DNA of 64,000 nt, taken from contig NZ_LMHZ01000005.1 of the NCBI RefSeq assembly GCF_001428545.1, forward strand, positions 63,510 to 127,509, given 5' to 3'. Each line of letters starts with the position of its first letter. The stretch's first letter is position 1. The stretch is from Noviherbaspirillum sp. Root189 (GTDB lineage Bacteria; Pseudomonadota; Gammaproteobacteria; Burkholderiales; Burkholderiaceae_D). The notes beneath the pieces are model-generated. The model worked only from the letters and a program-made list of their open reading frames with translations, was not told the origin of the DNA and ran no database searches. The position numbers and the translations under genes are program-made. Positions 37,819-46,116 of this stretch are shown in pieces.

Positions 37819-39555
37819 ATGGAAACAACCTCGACCAAGAAGAATCCGGGAATGCTAACTGGCCTGTTCTACGATAGGGATAGCGCTGAACGCGCATATC
37901 AAGGTCTGACGGAGCGCGGCTACGGCAAGGACGATATCAACGTCGTCATGTCGGACGATACCCGCAAACGCCATTTCGCCGACGGCGATGCGGCAACGAC
38001 AGAATTGGGCAACAAGGCCGCCGAAGGTGCCGGTGTAGGCGGGGCGGTCGGCGGCACCCTCGGTGCCGTGCTGGCAGCAATGACTGCCGCAGGGACAAGC
38101 CTGGCACTCCCAGGTCTTGGCCTGGTGATTGCCGGCCCACTTGCAGCAGCGGCTGCAGGCGCGGGTGCAGGTGCGGCAACGGGCGGCTTGCTCGGCGCAC
38201 TGATCGGCTGGGGTATTCCGGAAGAGCGTGTCAAGCGCTACGAAAGCGGCCTGAAGGAAGGCGGCATCCTGATGGGCGTGAAACCCCGTTCGGATGAAGA
38301 CGCAGCGCATTTCGAGCAGCACTGGCGGAGTAGTAACGGCCAGCAGATCTATCGCGAAGGCAGCACCTCGATTGACGGCGGAAGCAGTGACACCGTGGTC
38401 GGTGTCTACGATAACTTCACCGATGCGGAAAATGCGGTGCAAGCGCTTTTGACAGCAGGTTTCGAACGTTCCCGAGTTCAGCTCAACCCGGATCGTGACG
38501 ATGTCGGCACGACGGCCACGGCCACCGGCACGTCGACTGCCGACACACACGGTGCGAGCGGTATCAGCGGTTTCTTCCGCTCCTTGTTCGGTGGTGACGA
38601 CAACACGCAACATCATGATGTCTACGCCGAATCGGTGCGCCGTGGCAGTTATGTGCTGACCGTCGATGTCGACAGCGAGCAGGAGCAGGACCGCGCCGCT
38701 GATATCATGAACCGCTTCAATCCGGTCGATGTCGATGAGCGCAGCAGCCACTGGAAGCAGCAGGGCTGGTCCGGCTACGATGACAGCGCACCGCGCTATT
38801 CCCGCGATGAAATCGACAGGGAGCGCGCCACCTATGCACAAGCCGGTGGCACCACCGGCACCACCGGCATGACCAAAACAACCGATACCAAAGGATCGTC
38901 CCGCATCCCGGTGATCGAGGAAGAACTGAAGATCGGCAAGCGCCAGGTCCAGCGTGGCGGTGTGCGCGTGTTCCAGCGCGTTCGTGAAACACCGGTACAT
39001 GAATCCGTGCAATTGCGCCAGGAGCATGTAAAGGTTGAACGTCATGCGGTCGACAAGCCAGCTAGTGAGGCTGATCTCGCCGCATTCAAGGAGGGCTCGA
39101 TCGAACTGCGCGAAACCTCCGAGGAAGCAGTCGTCTCCAAGACCGCCCGGGTCGTTGAAGAAGTGGTCGTCGGCAAGGAAGTCTCGCAACGTACTGAAAA
39201 CATCAACGACACCGTGCGTCGTACCGACGTTGAAGTCGAGCAGCTTGGTGCCGGACGAACCACTGCGACCAGCGGCACAACAGGCAGTACACTGACTGGC
39301 GACGATGCGGACTTCCGTCGTCATTGGCAAACTGCCTATGGCACTTCAGGCGGACGCTATGAAGACTATGATGCTGCCTATCGTTATGGCTCGACCATGG
39401 CGGGCAGCGATCGCTACAAGAACTACCAGTGGAACGACGTAGAACCGCAACTGCGTAGCGATTGGGAATCCAACCATCCCGGCAGCACCTGGGACAAGGT
39501 GAAGGACGCTGTTCGTTACGGTGCCGAACGCGTGACCGGCAATCGTCGTCACTAA
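37819..39555 (+). CDS. General-stress / YsnF-type DUF2382 protein
   Basis: A 578-residue protein. Residues ~8-40 (MLTGLFYDRDSAERAYQGLT) and again ~193-225 (VVGVYDNFTDAENAVQALL) resemble general-stress-protein-17M domains. Between them is a glycine-rich hydrophobic stretch (about 65-140). The C-terminal half carries DUF2382: IPVIEEELKIGKRQVQRGG, VKVERHAVDKPA, and paired VV...K repeats. Such proteins are induced by desiccation or oxidative stress in other bacteria; the role is inferred only. No signal peptide. It sits alone behind an AGGAG site. Confidence 0.85.
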   Translation: METTSTKKNPGMLTGLFYDRDSAERAYQGLTERGYGKDDINVVMSDDTRKRHFADGDAATTELGNKAAEGAGVGGAVGGTLGAVLAAMTAAGTSLALPGLGLVIAGPLAAAAAGAGAGAATGGLLGALIGWGIPEERVKRYESGLKEGGILMGVKPRSDEDAAHFEQHWRSSNGQQIYREGSTSIDGGSSDTVVGVYDNFTDAENAVQALLTAGFERSRVQLNPDRDDVGTTATATGTSTADTHGASGISGFFRSLFGGDDNTQHHDVYAESVRRGSYVLTVDVDSEQEQDRAADIMNRFNPVDVDERSSHWKQQGWSGYDDSAPRYSRDEIDRERATYAQAGGTTGTTGMTKTTDTKGSSRIPVIEEELKIGKRQVQRGGVRVFQRVRETPVHESVQLRQEHVKVERHAVDKPASEADLAAFKEGSIELRETSEEAVVSKTARVVEEVVVGKEVSQRTENINDTVRRTDVEVEQLGAGRTTATSGTTGSTLTGDDADFRRHWQTAYGTSGGRYEDYDAAYRYGSTMAGSDRYKNYQWNDVEPQLRSDWESNHPGSTWDKVKDAVRYGAERVTGNRRH

Positions 39556-39608
39556 GGTCCGGTTCTCGGTTTCTCAATCGCTGAGTTACTGAGCCGCGTA
39601 GTCGAAAC

Positions 39609-39642
39609 GAATACAGCGGGGTGTCGCCACCCCGCTGTATTC
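39609..39642. terminator. Strong stem-loop after the stress-protein gene
   Basis: GAATACAGCGGGGTG and its complement form a perfect 15-bp stem with a TCGC loop, 54 bases after the stop. No T run follows, so it may act with Rho or protect the mRNA. Confidence 0.55.
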
Positions 39643-39736
39643 AGTACCAGTGCGGACTGTATGCATTTGCATCGCTGTCCGCGTTTTTTCGCGCATCTTT
39701 TCCGAGCTGCACACTTACACCTTGCGTAAGCCTCGT

Positions 39737-40072
39737 TTACTGACCGCGTGGATCGATCTGCCGCAACGCGTCCCGTATCGATTTTTCATCAGTCGGCCTG
39801 ACCAGCCGTGCCACTTCCTGACCATTATTCAGGAACACGAGCGTTGGCCATAGTTTGACTTTGAACGAGCGTCCAAGTCGACGCCCGCTGCCGTCCTCAA
39901 TCTTGATATGGCGTACGTCCGGATGCGTGGCAAACGCAGACGCAATCGGTACCTGCGCCGCGAGACAGAAGCCACACCAGGGTGCGCCGAATTCCACCAC
40001 CGCCGGGCCCTCCAGCGCATCGATTTCCGACCGGTCCGGCTCCTGCGCGGCATATTTATCGTTCATTCCCAT
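39737..40072 (-). CDS. Thioredoxin-family protein with a CGFC active site
   Basis: A 111-residue thioredoxin-fold protein: VVEFGAPWCGFCLAAQ holds the redox motif with Phe in place of the usual Pro (CGFC), and the cis-Pro segment is LWPTLVFLNNGQEVARLV. Without a signal peptide it acts in the cytoplasm. The start MGMNDKY (40072) follows AAGGGA by six bases; ATGs further upstream are possible. The CGFC change alters redox potential compared with classic thioredoxin. Confidence 0.85.
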   Translation of the reverse strand: MGMNDKYAAQEPDRSEIDALEGPAVVEFGAPWCGFCLAAQVPIASAFATHPDVRHIKIEDGSGRRLGRSFKVKLWPTLVFLNNGQEVARLVRPTDEKSIRDALRQIDPRGQ

Positions 40073-40217
40073 GTCATTTCCCTTCATTACCGCATGTGCG
40101 TAGGTAGATGCACATGCCATCGATCATCGCAAATCCTTATGTCGAATTGTTGCGCAACTTGTAGCGCCCTGCACGCTCTCATTCAACATGGACAATTATT
40201 CAACCAGGAGATTCATC

Positions 40218-40592
40218 ATGGCAAGCAACCAGCAATCGGCAGGCAAGGGCAATAGTGGCCAGGCAATGCCGCAAGGCTACCCGCAGCTTGATGAGAGTAC
40301 GCAGTCGGAGCACTCGCTGTCGCAGTCTTCCGAGAACAATCCGCAGGACGGCCGCTATTCGGTCGCAGAGGAACAAAATTTCGACGAGCAATCCGATGAA
40401 GCGCGACGCGTCGGCCGCATGCCGCAGAATGTCGGCGCGGAAGGACTGACGACACAGGCAAGCCCTTCGGAAGCCGTTGCAAAAACCGTCAGGAAAAAAT
40501 CCCCCGAGACCGCTGACCCGCTGCCAGAGTCGACGCAAGATGACGCGACCCTCAAACAGTCCATCGAGAGGGCTGTGCCGCCATCGGTTTAA
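40218..40592 (+). CDS. Hydrophilic hypothetical protein, likely disordered
   Basis: A 124-residue protein rich in Gln, Ser, Glu and Asn with no hydrophobic segment, beginning MASNQQSAGKGNSG. Composition suggests an intrinsically disordered, stress-related protein. A clear AGGAGATTCATC precedes the ATG. Not recognised. Confidence 0.6.
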   Translation: MASNQQSAGKGNSGQAMPQGYPQLDESTQSEHSLSQSSENNPQDGRYSVAEEQNFDEQSDEARRVGRMPQNVGAEGLTTQASPSEAVAKTVRKKSPETADPLPESTQDDATLKQSIERAVPPSV

Positions 40593-40681
40593 AAGAAAGA
40601 CGGCCCGCAGGGAATGCCGGCAACATCGATTCGGTGAACATGCTGCCTACGACACCAGCTGCAAGCCTTCTTTACAGGTGA

Positions 40682-41251
40682 TCAGGAATAGTACTTGGCA
40701 ACCACTTCATTAAACGCATCGGCGGCCGACTTACCGTTCTGCATCAGCGCGGTAATTTCATCGCTGTGTTCAGAGATCGTTGGCGGCAGGGTTTGCCGGT
40801 TGTTCTTGAAGTATTCGTAGCGTTCTACCGCGAACAGCTCGTTCGCCTTGGCTGCCGACGTGCGCTTGGTTCCCGGACTGGCGCGGGTGACCCGCACTGA
40901 TTTCGCCGTCGATCCAGAGTTGAGGCCTACGCCTGCAATGGCCGCCTTGATCTGGTCAATCGTCAACATGCCGGTTGCATTGGCGCCTGCAAAGTCCGCT
41001 TCGTCCGCATTCAACAAATGATGATTGCGGTCGAACGCCATTTTTTTCCCAAGTGTATTTGTCACCTGGTAGCTTGGATGCCCGCCACCGCTGACCAGGG
41101 AAAACTGAACCTTGTCGCCGTAGGCTTCCATTTTCGTCTGTACTTCCTTCAGGAAGTCGCGCGGAAGGCTGTCAAGATGTCCATTCCAGCGCTTGTTTCG
41201 TGTGGTATTCAATCTGCTATCAATCCTAAAGTGTTGACAATGAAAAAGCAT
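40682..41251 (-). CDS. Hypothetical protein
   Basis: Open frame of 189 codons. The part from about residue 30 (SLPRDFLKEVQTKMEAYGD) onward looks like a soluble protein with regular helices and ends with KSAADAFNEVVAKYYS. The start is uncertain: an ATG at 41131 (MEAYGDKVQFSLV) would give 149 residues. No family recognised. Confidence 0.5.
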   Translation of the reverse strand: MLFHCQHFRIDSRLNTTRNKRWNGHLDSLPRDFLKEVQTKMEAYGDKVQFSLVSGGGHPSYQVTNTLGKKMAFDRNHHLLNADEADFAGANATGMLTIDQIKAAIAGVGLNSGSTAKSVRVTRASPGTKRTSAAKANELFAVERYEYFKNNRQTLPPTISEHSDEITALMQNGKSAADAFNEVVAKYYS

Positions 41252-41560
41252 GCAGCGCGGCTGCGGGCAAAGCTACGCAACAGATCACGCGGCTGCGCGG
41301 CGGCTACATACCAGTTTACTGTGTCGGGGAAGCGCGCGTTTTGATCGCGCAGGGTCCAACATCGAATTCATTTGACAATGACATGCAGGTTTCATGGATT
41401 CGCATGCCGTTAGCCACTGAACTTGTTATGCCGCAAACGTCGATGTCCCCGTCAGCCGAAACGACGGGGACCGAGAGTATAAGCCTTATACGGCCGAAGA
41501 TGTCTTTTAGCACATAGAGCTCTCTCGCCGCGAAAGCCATGCGGAGTGAGCGGGATGGGC
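41252..41560. other. Intergenic region with hairpins, no gene
   Basis: No coding frame of note. A 9-bp inverted repeat (GTCCCCGTC, 41445-41453, with its complement at 41463-41471) and the palindrome GTATAAGCCTTATAC (41477-41491) lie close together about 70 bases before the stop of the small lipoprotein gene. Confidence 0.45.
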
Positions 41561-41734
41561 TCAGGGGTCGATCACGGCGGCGCAGGCGTCGGTCGGTACG
41601 GCGGCCACATGCCCGACAATCGGCACCATCTTGATACCGGCCGAAGCGACCCGGCAAGGCGCTGCAAGGACGCCGCAACCTGAAAGTACGAGTGGAAGGA
41701 GAAGAACTGCAGCGCAATACTTGAAAAATTTCAT
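41561..41734 (-). CDS. Small DUF6726-like lipoprotein
   Basis: A 57-residue lipoprotein: MKFFKYCAAVLLLPLVLSGCG has a lipobox (LSGC), followed by VLAAPCRVASAGIKMVPIVGHVAAVPTDACAAVID with paired cysteines. The Cys and PCRVASAG...VGH.AA.PTD pattern agrees with small lipoproteins annotated as DUF6726 in Betaproteobacteria. The function is unknown. The ATG at 41734 was chosen for the signal peptide. Confidence 0.7.
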   Translation of the reverse strand: MKFFKYCAAVLLLPLVLSGCGVLAAPCRVASAGIKMVPIVGHVAAVPTDACAAVIDP

Positions 41735-41888
41735 GATGACAAAAAAGCATGCCCGTGGCGTTTCAGACAGGGCAAGGCATTGAGTGGACAAGCAATATAC
41801 CGTGAGCAACAAAGTTCGCACAACAAGGTAAGTAATACGATTTGTTATCGTTGTTACCTTGCATCTATTTTGGACCCAGGCTAGCTGA

Positions 41889-42289
41889 GTGTCCGTCAAC
41901 GACTGGGCCGACCGTATTCATCCTGAAGACCGCCAAAAGACTGTAGATTTCTGCGTTTCGCAATCCCAACAAGGGTTGACCACGAGGCTGACTACCACGC
42001 CATTACGGCAGATGGAGAGTACATTTGGATTCGCGAAATTCCCCATGCCCAATCACATGTCGCCAGTAGCGTGACTGTCAGCATGGGCCTTGGAACGGTT
42101 GTGCCTGACCCGCAGGATGAATTAAGCAAATTCGCCGAACTCGTCGATCGCAGGCTCTATCAGGCAAAAGCCAAGGGCGTAATCGGATCGACGCTGGCGT
42201 TGATTAAGCGCTCATTGCGGGCTTCGGAAAACGACTCCTGCCAGGGACCCTTGCGATTTCCGAAAGTTGATGTCCGACACAACAAATGA
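41889..42289 (+). pseudogene. Broken PAS-GGDEF (diguanylate cyclase) gene remnant
   Basis: Two frames carry pieces of one protein. Frame 1 begins with a PAS fragment (DWADRIHPEDRQKTVDFC). Near 41980 the match continues one frame over (VDHEADYHAITADGEYIWIREI), completing the PAS fold, and runs straight into the C-terminal end of a GGDEF domain (VTVSMGLGTVVPDPQ and ELVDRRLYQAKAKG). The central GGDEF catalytic part is missing. So there are a frameshift and an internal deletion of several hundred bases. It cannot be a working cyclase. Confidence 0.7.
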
Positions 42290-42298
42290 TTGTTGCTG

Positions 42299-42925
42299 TC
42301 ATTTACTGTCCGTAGCGTTGTAGGTGAAATCATCAAAGACGGTCACGCTGTCGGCTTTGGTCCAGACGCCTACTTTGCCTGGACCGGAAATGTGACTGTC
42401 CCTCGTGTCGATGTACGCTTTACCATTCAGTAAAACTTGGATGCTGTTCCCTTTGTAGCTCACCCGCAAGGTATGCCAGACATTTGAAGTTACTGGCGCG
42501 TCGACATACTTGATCGTCTTGCGAACTCCATCAACGGTGTAATACAGCGAGACGTTACTTTCCAGTGCGTTGGCCCTGGCGACATAATAATTTTTTCCAT
42601 CCTTCCATCGCCAAACCAACCCGCCTGCCTGGTCTTCCTTTCCTGCCCGGGGCTTGAATTTCACCTCTACCGAGCCATCTTCGGATCCGGAATTACCCCG
42701 TACGCACCAGAGAAAAGGCGCGACGCCGCCTTGCTTCAATACATTGGGCTGACTGGGGGCTGTGGCGTCTTTCTCCACAACCCAATAGGGATTGCCTGCA
42801 CCTGTAGTGCCGCAATTCCAGCCAGTCGGGGGCTGGCCGGTAGTGTCAGAGTCAAAGTTGATGGTTTCACCGAGCACTGTTGGCGCCACGGTGAGGATGC
42901 TTATACCCAGAAGCAGGGTTTTCAT
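42299..42925 (-). CDS. Exported LamG / concanavalin-like domain protein
   Basis: A 208-residue protein with a signal peptide (MKTLLLGISILTVAPTVLG), then a jelly-roll domain of the LamG / DUF1080 kind: TINFDSDTTGQPPTGWNCG, AGGLVWRWKDGKNYYVARAN, and VWHTLRVSYKGNSIQVLLNGKAYIDTRD. It probably binds carbohydrate or a small ligand outside the cell. It ends the chromate operon, 13 bases after the ChrB_C gene. That association is unusual and the role unknown. Confidence 0.75.
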   Translation of the reverse strand: MKTLLLGISILTVAPTVLGETINFDSDTTGQPPTGWNCGTTGAGNPYWVVEKDATAPSQPNVLKQGGVAPFLWCVRGNSGSEDGSVEVKFKPRAGKEDQAGGLVWRWKDGKNYYVARANALESNVSLYYTVDGVRKTIKYVDAPVTSNVWHTLRVSYKGNSIQVLLNGKAYIDTRDSHISGPGKVGVWTKADSVTVFDDFTYNATDSK

Positions 42926-42938
42926 GGCAACCTCTCGT

Positions 42939-43409
42939 TCAAAGCTGGCCACTGTCATTTGTTCGGGGCGGCCAATTATGTGTCTCTGCCTGGCAATGTT
43001 GACACCAGGCGTAAAGTGCGTCGTACATGACCATCCCATGCTTAAGCATTTCATGGTCGTCAGCAAAAGTGGCGGAGAGACCAAGCGATATGGCAAACAG
43101 GCCGGCCGATTGCGGCGTCAGATCCAGCTTTGAGGTGTCGGCACCACGGACGATCTCGGCCAGCTGCAGGAGAGCCGGCTCTTTCAGTTCGTACTTTTTC
43201 AAGAAGGCGTCGAAACTGCAGAGATCCCCAACATGCGACATCTCAACATCGGGAATGTCATAGGGTATCGCCCCCCTCTCCTGAGCCACCGCAAGTACCT
43301 CCTTGGCTGGCACGTAAAGAAATTCCGGTTCCTCGTCGATGAATTTTGCGATGAGCCATGGACAGGCAATGCGATCAATCTTCGGACGTTCGCGGGTAAC
43401 CCATTTCAT
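42939..43409 (-). CDS. Standalone ChrB C-terminal domain protein
   Basis: A 156-residue protein matching the C-terminal domain of chromate-resistance protein ChrB: WVTRERPKIDRIACPWLIAKFID, GDLCSFDAFLKKYEL and LAEIVRGADT. The neighbouring full ChrB has the same domain (RVASAWLIRRFID, FEVLLDSF), so the two are paralogous domains in one operon. It has no ChrB N-terminal regulator part. Not exported. It may be a chromate-binding or detoxifying protein. Confidence 0.82.
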   Translation of the reverse strand: MKWVTRERPKIDRIACPWLIAKFIDEEPEFLYVPAKEVLAVAQERGAIPYDIPDVEMSHVGDLCSFDAFLKKYELKEPALLQLAEIVRGADTSKLDLTPQSAGLFAISLGLSATFADDHEMLKHGMVMYDALYAWCQHCQAETHNWPPRTNDSGQL

Positions 43410-43418
43410 AATTGCGCC

Positions 43419-44591
43419 TTAACCTTTCAGCAGCGGGTAGAGAACCAGTCCAACGACTGCAGCGGCCGCAATGATGACCGGCTCCTGCAGTCTCTTGAAT
43501 TTCCAAAGCAATGCGACCGTGACCAGGGCAATGAGCACGGTCGGGATGTCAATGATGGAGCGCTTGGCGATCACGATGACGGAGCCGGCAATAGCACCGA
43601 TCGCAGCCGCGGTGATGCCGTCAACGAAGGCAATTACACCGGGTAGCTTCCCGTATTTTTTGAAGTAAGGTGCCGGGATGACTGTGAAGAGGTAGCAAGG
43701 AATGAATGTGGCGAGCGATGCTACGACCGCCCCTGGCAAGCCCGCGATGAGGTAACCGATGAAGCCGACCGTAATAACCACTGGCCCAGGGGTAATCATG
43801 GCAACGGCGACGGCATCAACGAATTGCTTTTCGGTAAGCCACTGGTGTTCGGTCACGGTTCCGCCATAGAGAAACGGTACGATGGCAAGTCCTGAGCCAA
43901 ATACAAACGCACCTGCTTTGGCAAAGAACAGTCCGATCTGGGTCAGGAGCGACACGTCCATGGAGCCGAACAGGCTTCCAGCCATAGGAATTTGCGTCAT
44001 GGCAGCAGCATTCAGGCCACCTCTGCTGAGCCACTTGGGTGGCGCGCGCAGCAACCACACCAAAACGCCGGCGGCAATGAAGAGCCAGGCAATTTCAGAC
44101 TCGGTAATGATTGTGACAACAGCGAGAACCAGGTAGATAGCCCACAGCATTTTGTCCTTGCCCACGCTTTTTTCGGTGAGCTTTTTGGCGCTCATGGCGA
44201 TGATGCCGATAACGGCCGCGCCAACACCGTAGAAAACAGCTTGCATCCACGATATGCCGCCAAAGCGGACATATGCCCAGCCCAATGCAACCACGATCAG
44301 GAATGACGGAATAACGAAAGCGATTCCGGCCAGGGTCGCCCCGAGAATACGGTAGTGGACATAGCCCAGATAGATACCTAGCTGTGCAGCCAGAGGGCCT
44401 GGCGCCAACTGGGAGAGGGCCAGCCCTTCCTTGTAATCAGCTTCGGTAATCCATTTCCGATCCTCGACCAGGTCCCGGTGCATGTAGACAACCAGTGCGA
44501 CCGGCCCGCCAAATCCCAATGTCCCGAGCCGCAGCATGTACAACACCATCTGCCAAAGGGTATAGGTTGGCTTATCTTCAAACCTACTCAT
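43419..44591 (-). CDS. chrA: Chromate efflux transporter ChrA
   Basis: A 390-residue membrane protein of the CHR family (long-chain type with two CHR domains), which expels chromate from the cytoplasm. Domain 1 has LRLGTLGFGGPVALV and LSQLAPGPLAAQLGIYLGY; domain 2 has FFAKAGAFVFGSGLAIVPFLYGG and MITPGPVVITVGFIGY. The paired GGP and PGP motifs are intact. The start overlaps the chrB stop by four bases. Confidence 0.95.
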   Translation of the reverse strand: MSRFEDKPTYTLWQMVLYMLRLGTLGFGGPVALVVYMHRDLVEDRKWITEADYKEGLALSQLAPGPLAAQLGIYLGYVHYRILGATLAGIAFVIPSFLIVVALGWAYVRFGGISWMQAVFYGVGAAVIGIIAMSAKKLTEKSVGKDKMLWAIYLVLAVVTIITESEIAWLFIAAGVLVWLLRAPPKWLSRGGLNAAAMTQIPMAGSLFGSMDVSLLTQIGLFFAKAGAFVFGSGLAIVPFLYGGTVTEHQWLTEKQFVDAVAVAMITPGPVVITVGFIGYLIAGLPGAVVASLATFIPCYLFTVIPAPYFKKYGKLPGVIAFVDGITAAAIGAIAGSVIVIAKRSIIDIPTVLIALVTVALLWKFKRLQEPVIIAAAAVVGLVLYPLLKG

Positions 44592-45550
44592 TTTGCTTGT
44601 TCTTTGTTGTAATGAACATAGAGAGAATCGAGGACAGCACCGATTTCAGCCAGCAGGGCATCATCGCTGTTGAGGCGGGCACGCGCGCCCGTCAAGATGG
44701 CCTCAAATCCCGCTGCCTCCGGCAGGACAACACCGCCAACGTCAAGTGCATGAATGAGAGCAGCAAGCTTTGCCATACCCGGCGTCATTTCAATATTGAA
44801 GCTGTCGAGTAGTACCTCGAAAGTGACCTTGTCGTCGACGTGTGTGAATGCCGCATCGTTAAAATCAAACCCGAGCGCATCTGGAGGGCATTGCGCGGGG
44901 CTATCAAGCCAAAGAAATTTGGCATCGGAGTCAATAAACCGCCGTATCAGCCATGCGCTGGCAACCCGGTCGACCCATAGATTGCGGCGTGTCGCCCAGG
45001 TACGTCCCTGGTAATCCGCACGGAGCAGGTGTGGAATCGGTCGTTCTTGTGCCTGGGGCTCACCCGGTGATAACAATGCGTTCACAGCCTCTTCAAAATC
45101 TGCCCAGGCCGCCTCTGCATCAAGTGAGGCCTGATTCGGGAAGAAATCGATGCGCAGAAGAGCATCCCGTTCCTTGCGTAGGCGCTTGAGAGTTTTCGCA
45201 ATTTCGGCCGGTGTTTGGGAAGGCAGTGCTTTTCGCGCCTGGTTCAAGCCGGCATTCATTTCCGCGTACTCGGAAGACCGGTCGAAAAGTGCCTGGAATG
45301 CTTCATTATCGGCGACGGATCGCGGCACGACGTCCACTACCCATGCCTGTCCGCCTTCACTATTTGTCTGGGCAGCCAAGTCAGCCAAGGCGTCTGCGTG
45401 CTGCGGCCAGTCAACCAGAAGGTAAGCACCATCCCGCAACGCGACACAGCCAAGCGCCTTGATACCTCGCCAGAGGCGCATCCGCACAGTCGCACCGGAC
45501 GTAGGCAGCGAGGCAATAAGCAAGAGCCAACGGAATTCATCTTTTATCAT
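44588..45550 (-). CDS. chrB: Chromate resistance regulator ChrB
   Basis: A 320-residue protein with both ChrB domains: an N-terminal regulatory domain (LLLIASLPTSGATVRMRLWRGIKALGCVALRDGAYLL) and a C-terminal ChrB_C domain (WVDRVASAWLIRRFIDSDAKF). In other bacteria ChrB senses chromate and controls chrA. The ATG at 45550 fits the family start. It is the first gene in the chr operon, just downstream of the palindromic promoter region. Confidence 0.92.
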   Translation of the reverse strand: MIKDEFRWLLLIASLPTSGATVRMRLWRGIKALGCVALRDGAYLLVDWPQHADALADLAAQTNSEGGQAWVVDVVPRSVADNEAFQALFDRSSEYAEMNAGLNQARKALPSQTPAEIAKTLKRLRKERDALLRIDFFPNQASLDAEAAWADFEEAVNALLSPGEPQAQERPIPHLLRADYQGRTWATRRNLWVDRVASAWLIRRFIDSDAKFLWLDSPAQCPPDALGFDFNDAAFTHVDDKVTFEVLLDSFNIEMTPGMAKLAALIHALDVGGVVLPEAAGFEAILTGARARLNSDDALLAEIGAVLDSLYVHYNKEQAK

Positions 45551-45559
45551 GTAACGTAG

Positions 45560-45593
45560 TCTACACAAAGTAGAGATAGTTACAAGTAAACTA
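45560..45593 (-). promoter_or_regulatory. Candidate ChrB operator upstream of chrB
   Basis: Two adjacent inverted repeats lie 10 bases before the chrB start: TCTAC-ACAAA-GTAGA (45560-45574) and TAGTT-ACAAGTA-AACTA (45577-45593). They cover the likely promoter. Their position fits autoregulation by ChrB, but the site has not been shown. Confidence 0.4.
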
Positions 45594-45693
45594 TTCGTTT
45601 AACCAAGAAATACTTCGTTACAGTTTTTGCACCTGCTGCTTGGCTCATTGCAGCCAATGTCTCTATGATGAGAAAGAAAACCTTTAACTGACT

Positions 45694-46017
45694 ATGAAAA
45701 AACTTTCGATATATTTACTTTCTGCGGCAATTCTCTTCCCGATATCGGTCTTCGCTGACCCCGACAAAGATGAAAGCGGGCACGGCAAGGGACGTGGTCG
45801 CGGCCACGATCGTCACGAGTACAAGGAAGAGTATTGGGATGGCAACTGTAAGGTGGAGCGTAAACTCGAGAAGAGTGGCGAATACAAAGAGGAGCGCAAG
45901 TGCAAGGGAGCACGCCATGGTCACTACGCGCCCGCGCCGGTTTATGTTCCGGCTCCTCCGCCCGTGGTCGTCGAACCAGGAATTACCGTTCACGGCACCG
46001 TGAGAGTGCCCTATTAG
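45694..46017 (+). CDS. Small exported charged protein
   Basis: A 107-residue protein with a signal peptide (MKKLSIYLLSAAILFPISVFA), then a Lys/Glu/Arg/His-rich middle (GKGRGRGHDRHEYKEEYWDG, CKVERKLEKSGEYKEERKCKG with two Cys) and a Pro/Val-rich tail (YAPAPVYVPAPPPVVVEPG). A periplasmic or surface protein, not recognised. A strong terminator follows it. Confidence 0.7.
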   Translation: MKKLSIYLLSAAILFPISVFADPDKDESGHGKGRGRGHDRHEYKEEYWDGNCKVERKLEKSGEYKEERKCKGARHGHYAPAPVYVPAPPPVVVEPGITVHGTVRVPY

Positions 46018-46038
46018 GGACGACTTCCCTTACAGGAA

Positions 46039-46073
46039 AAAACCCGCATGCGGCGTTTGTCCATGCGGGTTTT
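46039..46073. terminator. Bidirectional Rho-independent terminator
   Basis: AAAACCCGCATG and CATGCGGGTTTT form a 12-bp stem with an 11-base loop, A-rich before and TTTT after, so it works for the small exported protein gene and for the convergent CNNM-family gene (stop at 46117). Confidence 0.85.
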
Positions 46074-46116
46074 ACGTTGTGGTGTGCATTCCTGCACAGT
46101 ACAGAAAGTCGATTAC

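Noticed and set aside
37855-39330. A 491-codon antisense frame over the DUF2382 stress gene
   Set aside because: High-GC shadow of a repetitive real gene; no domain in the translation.
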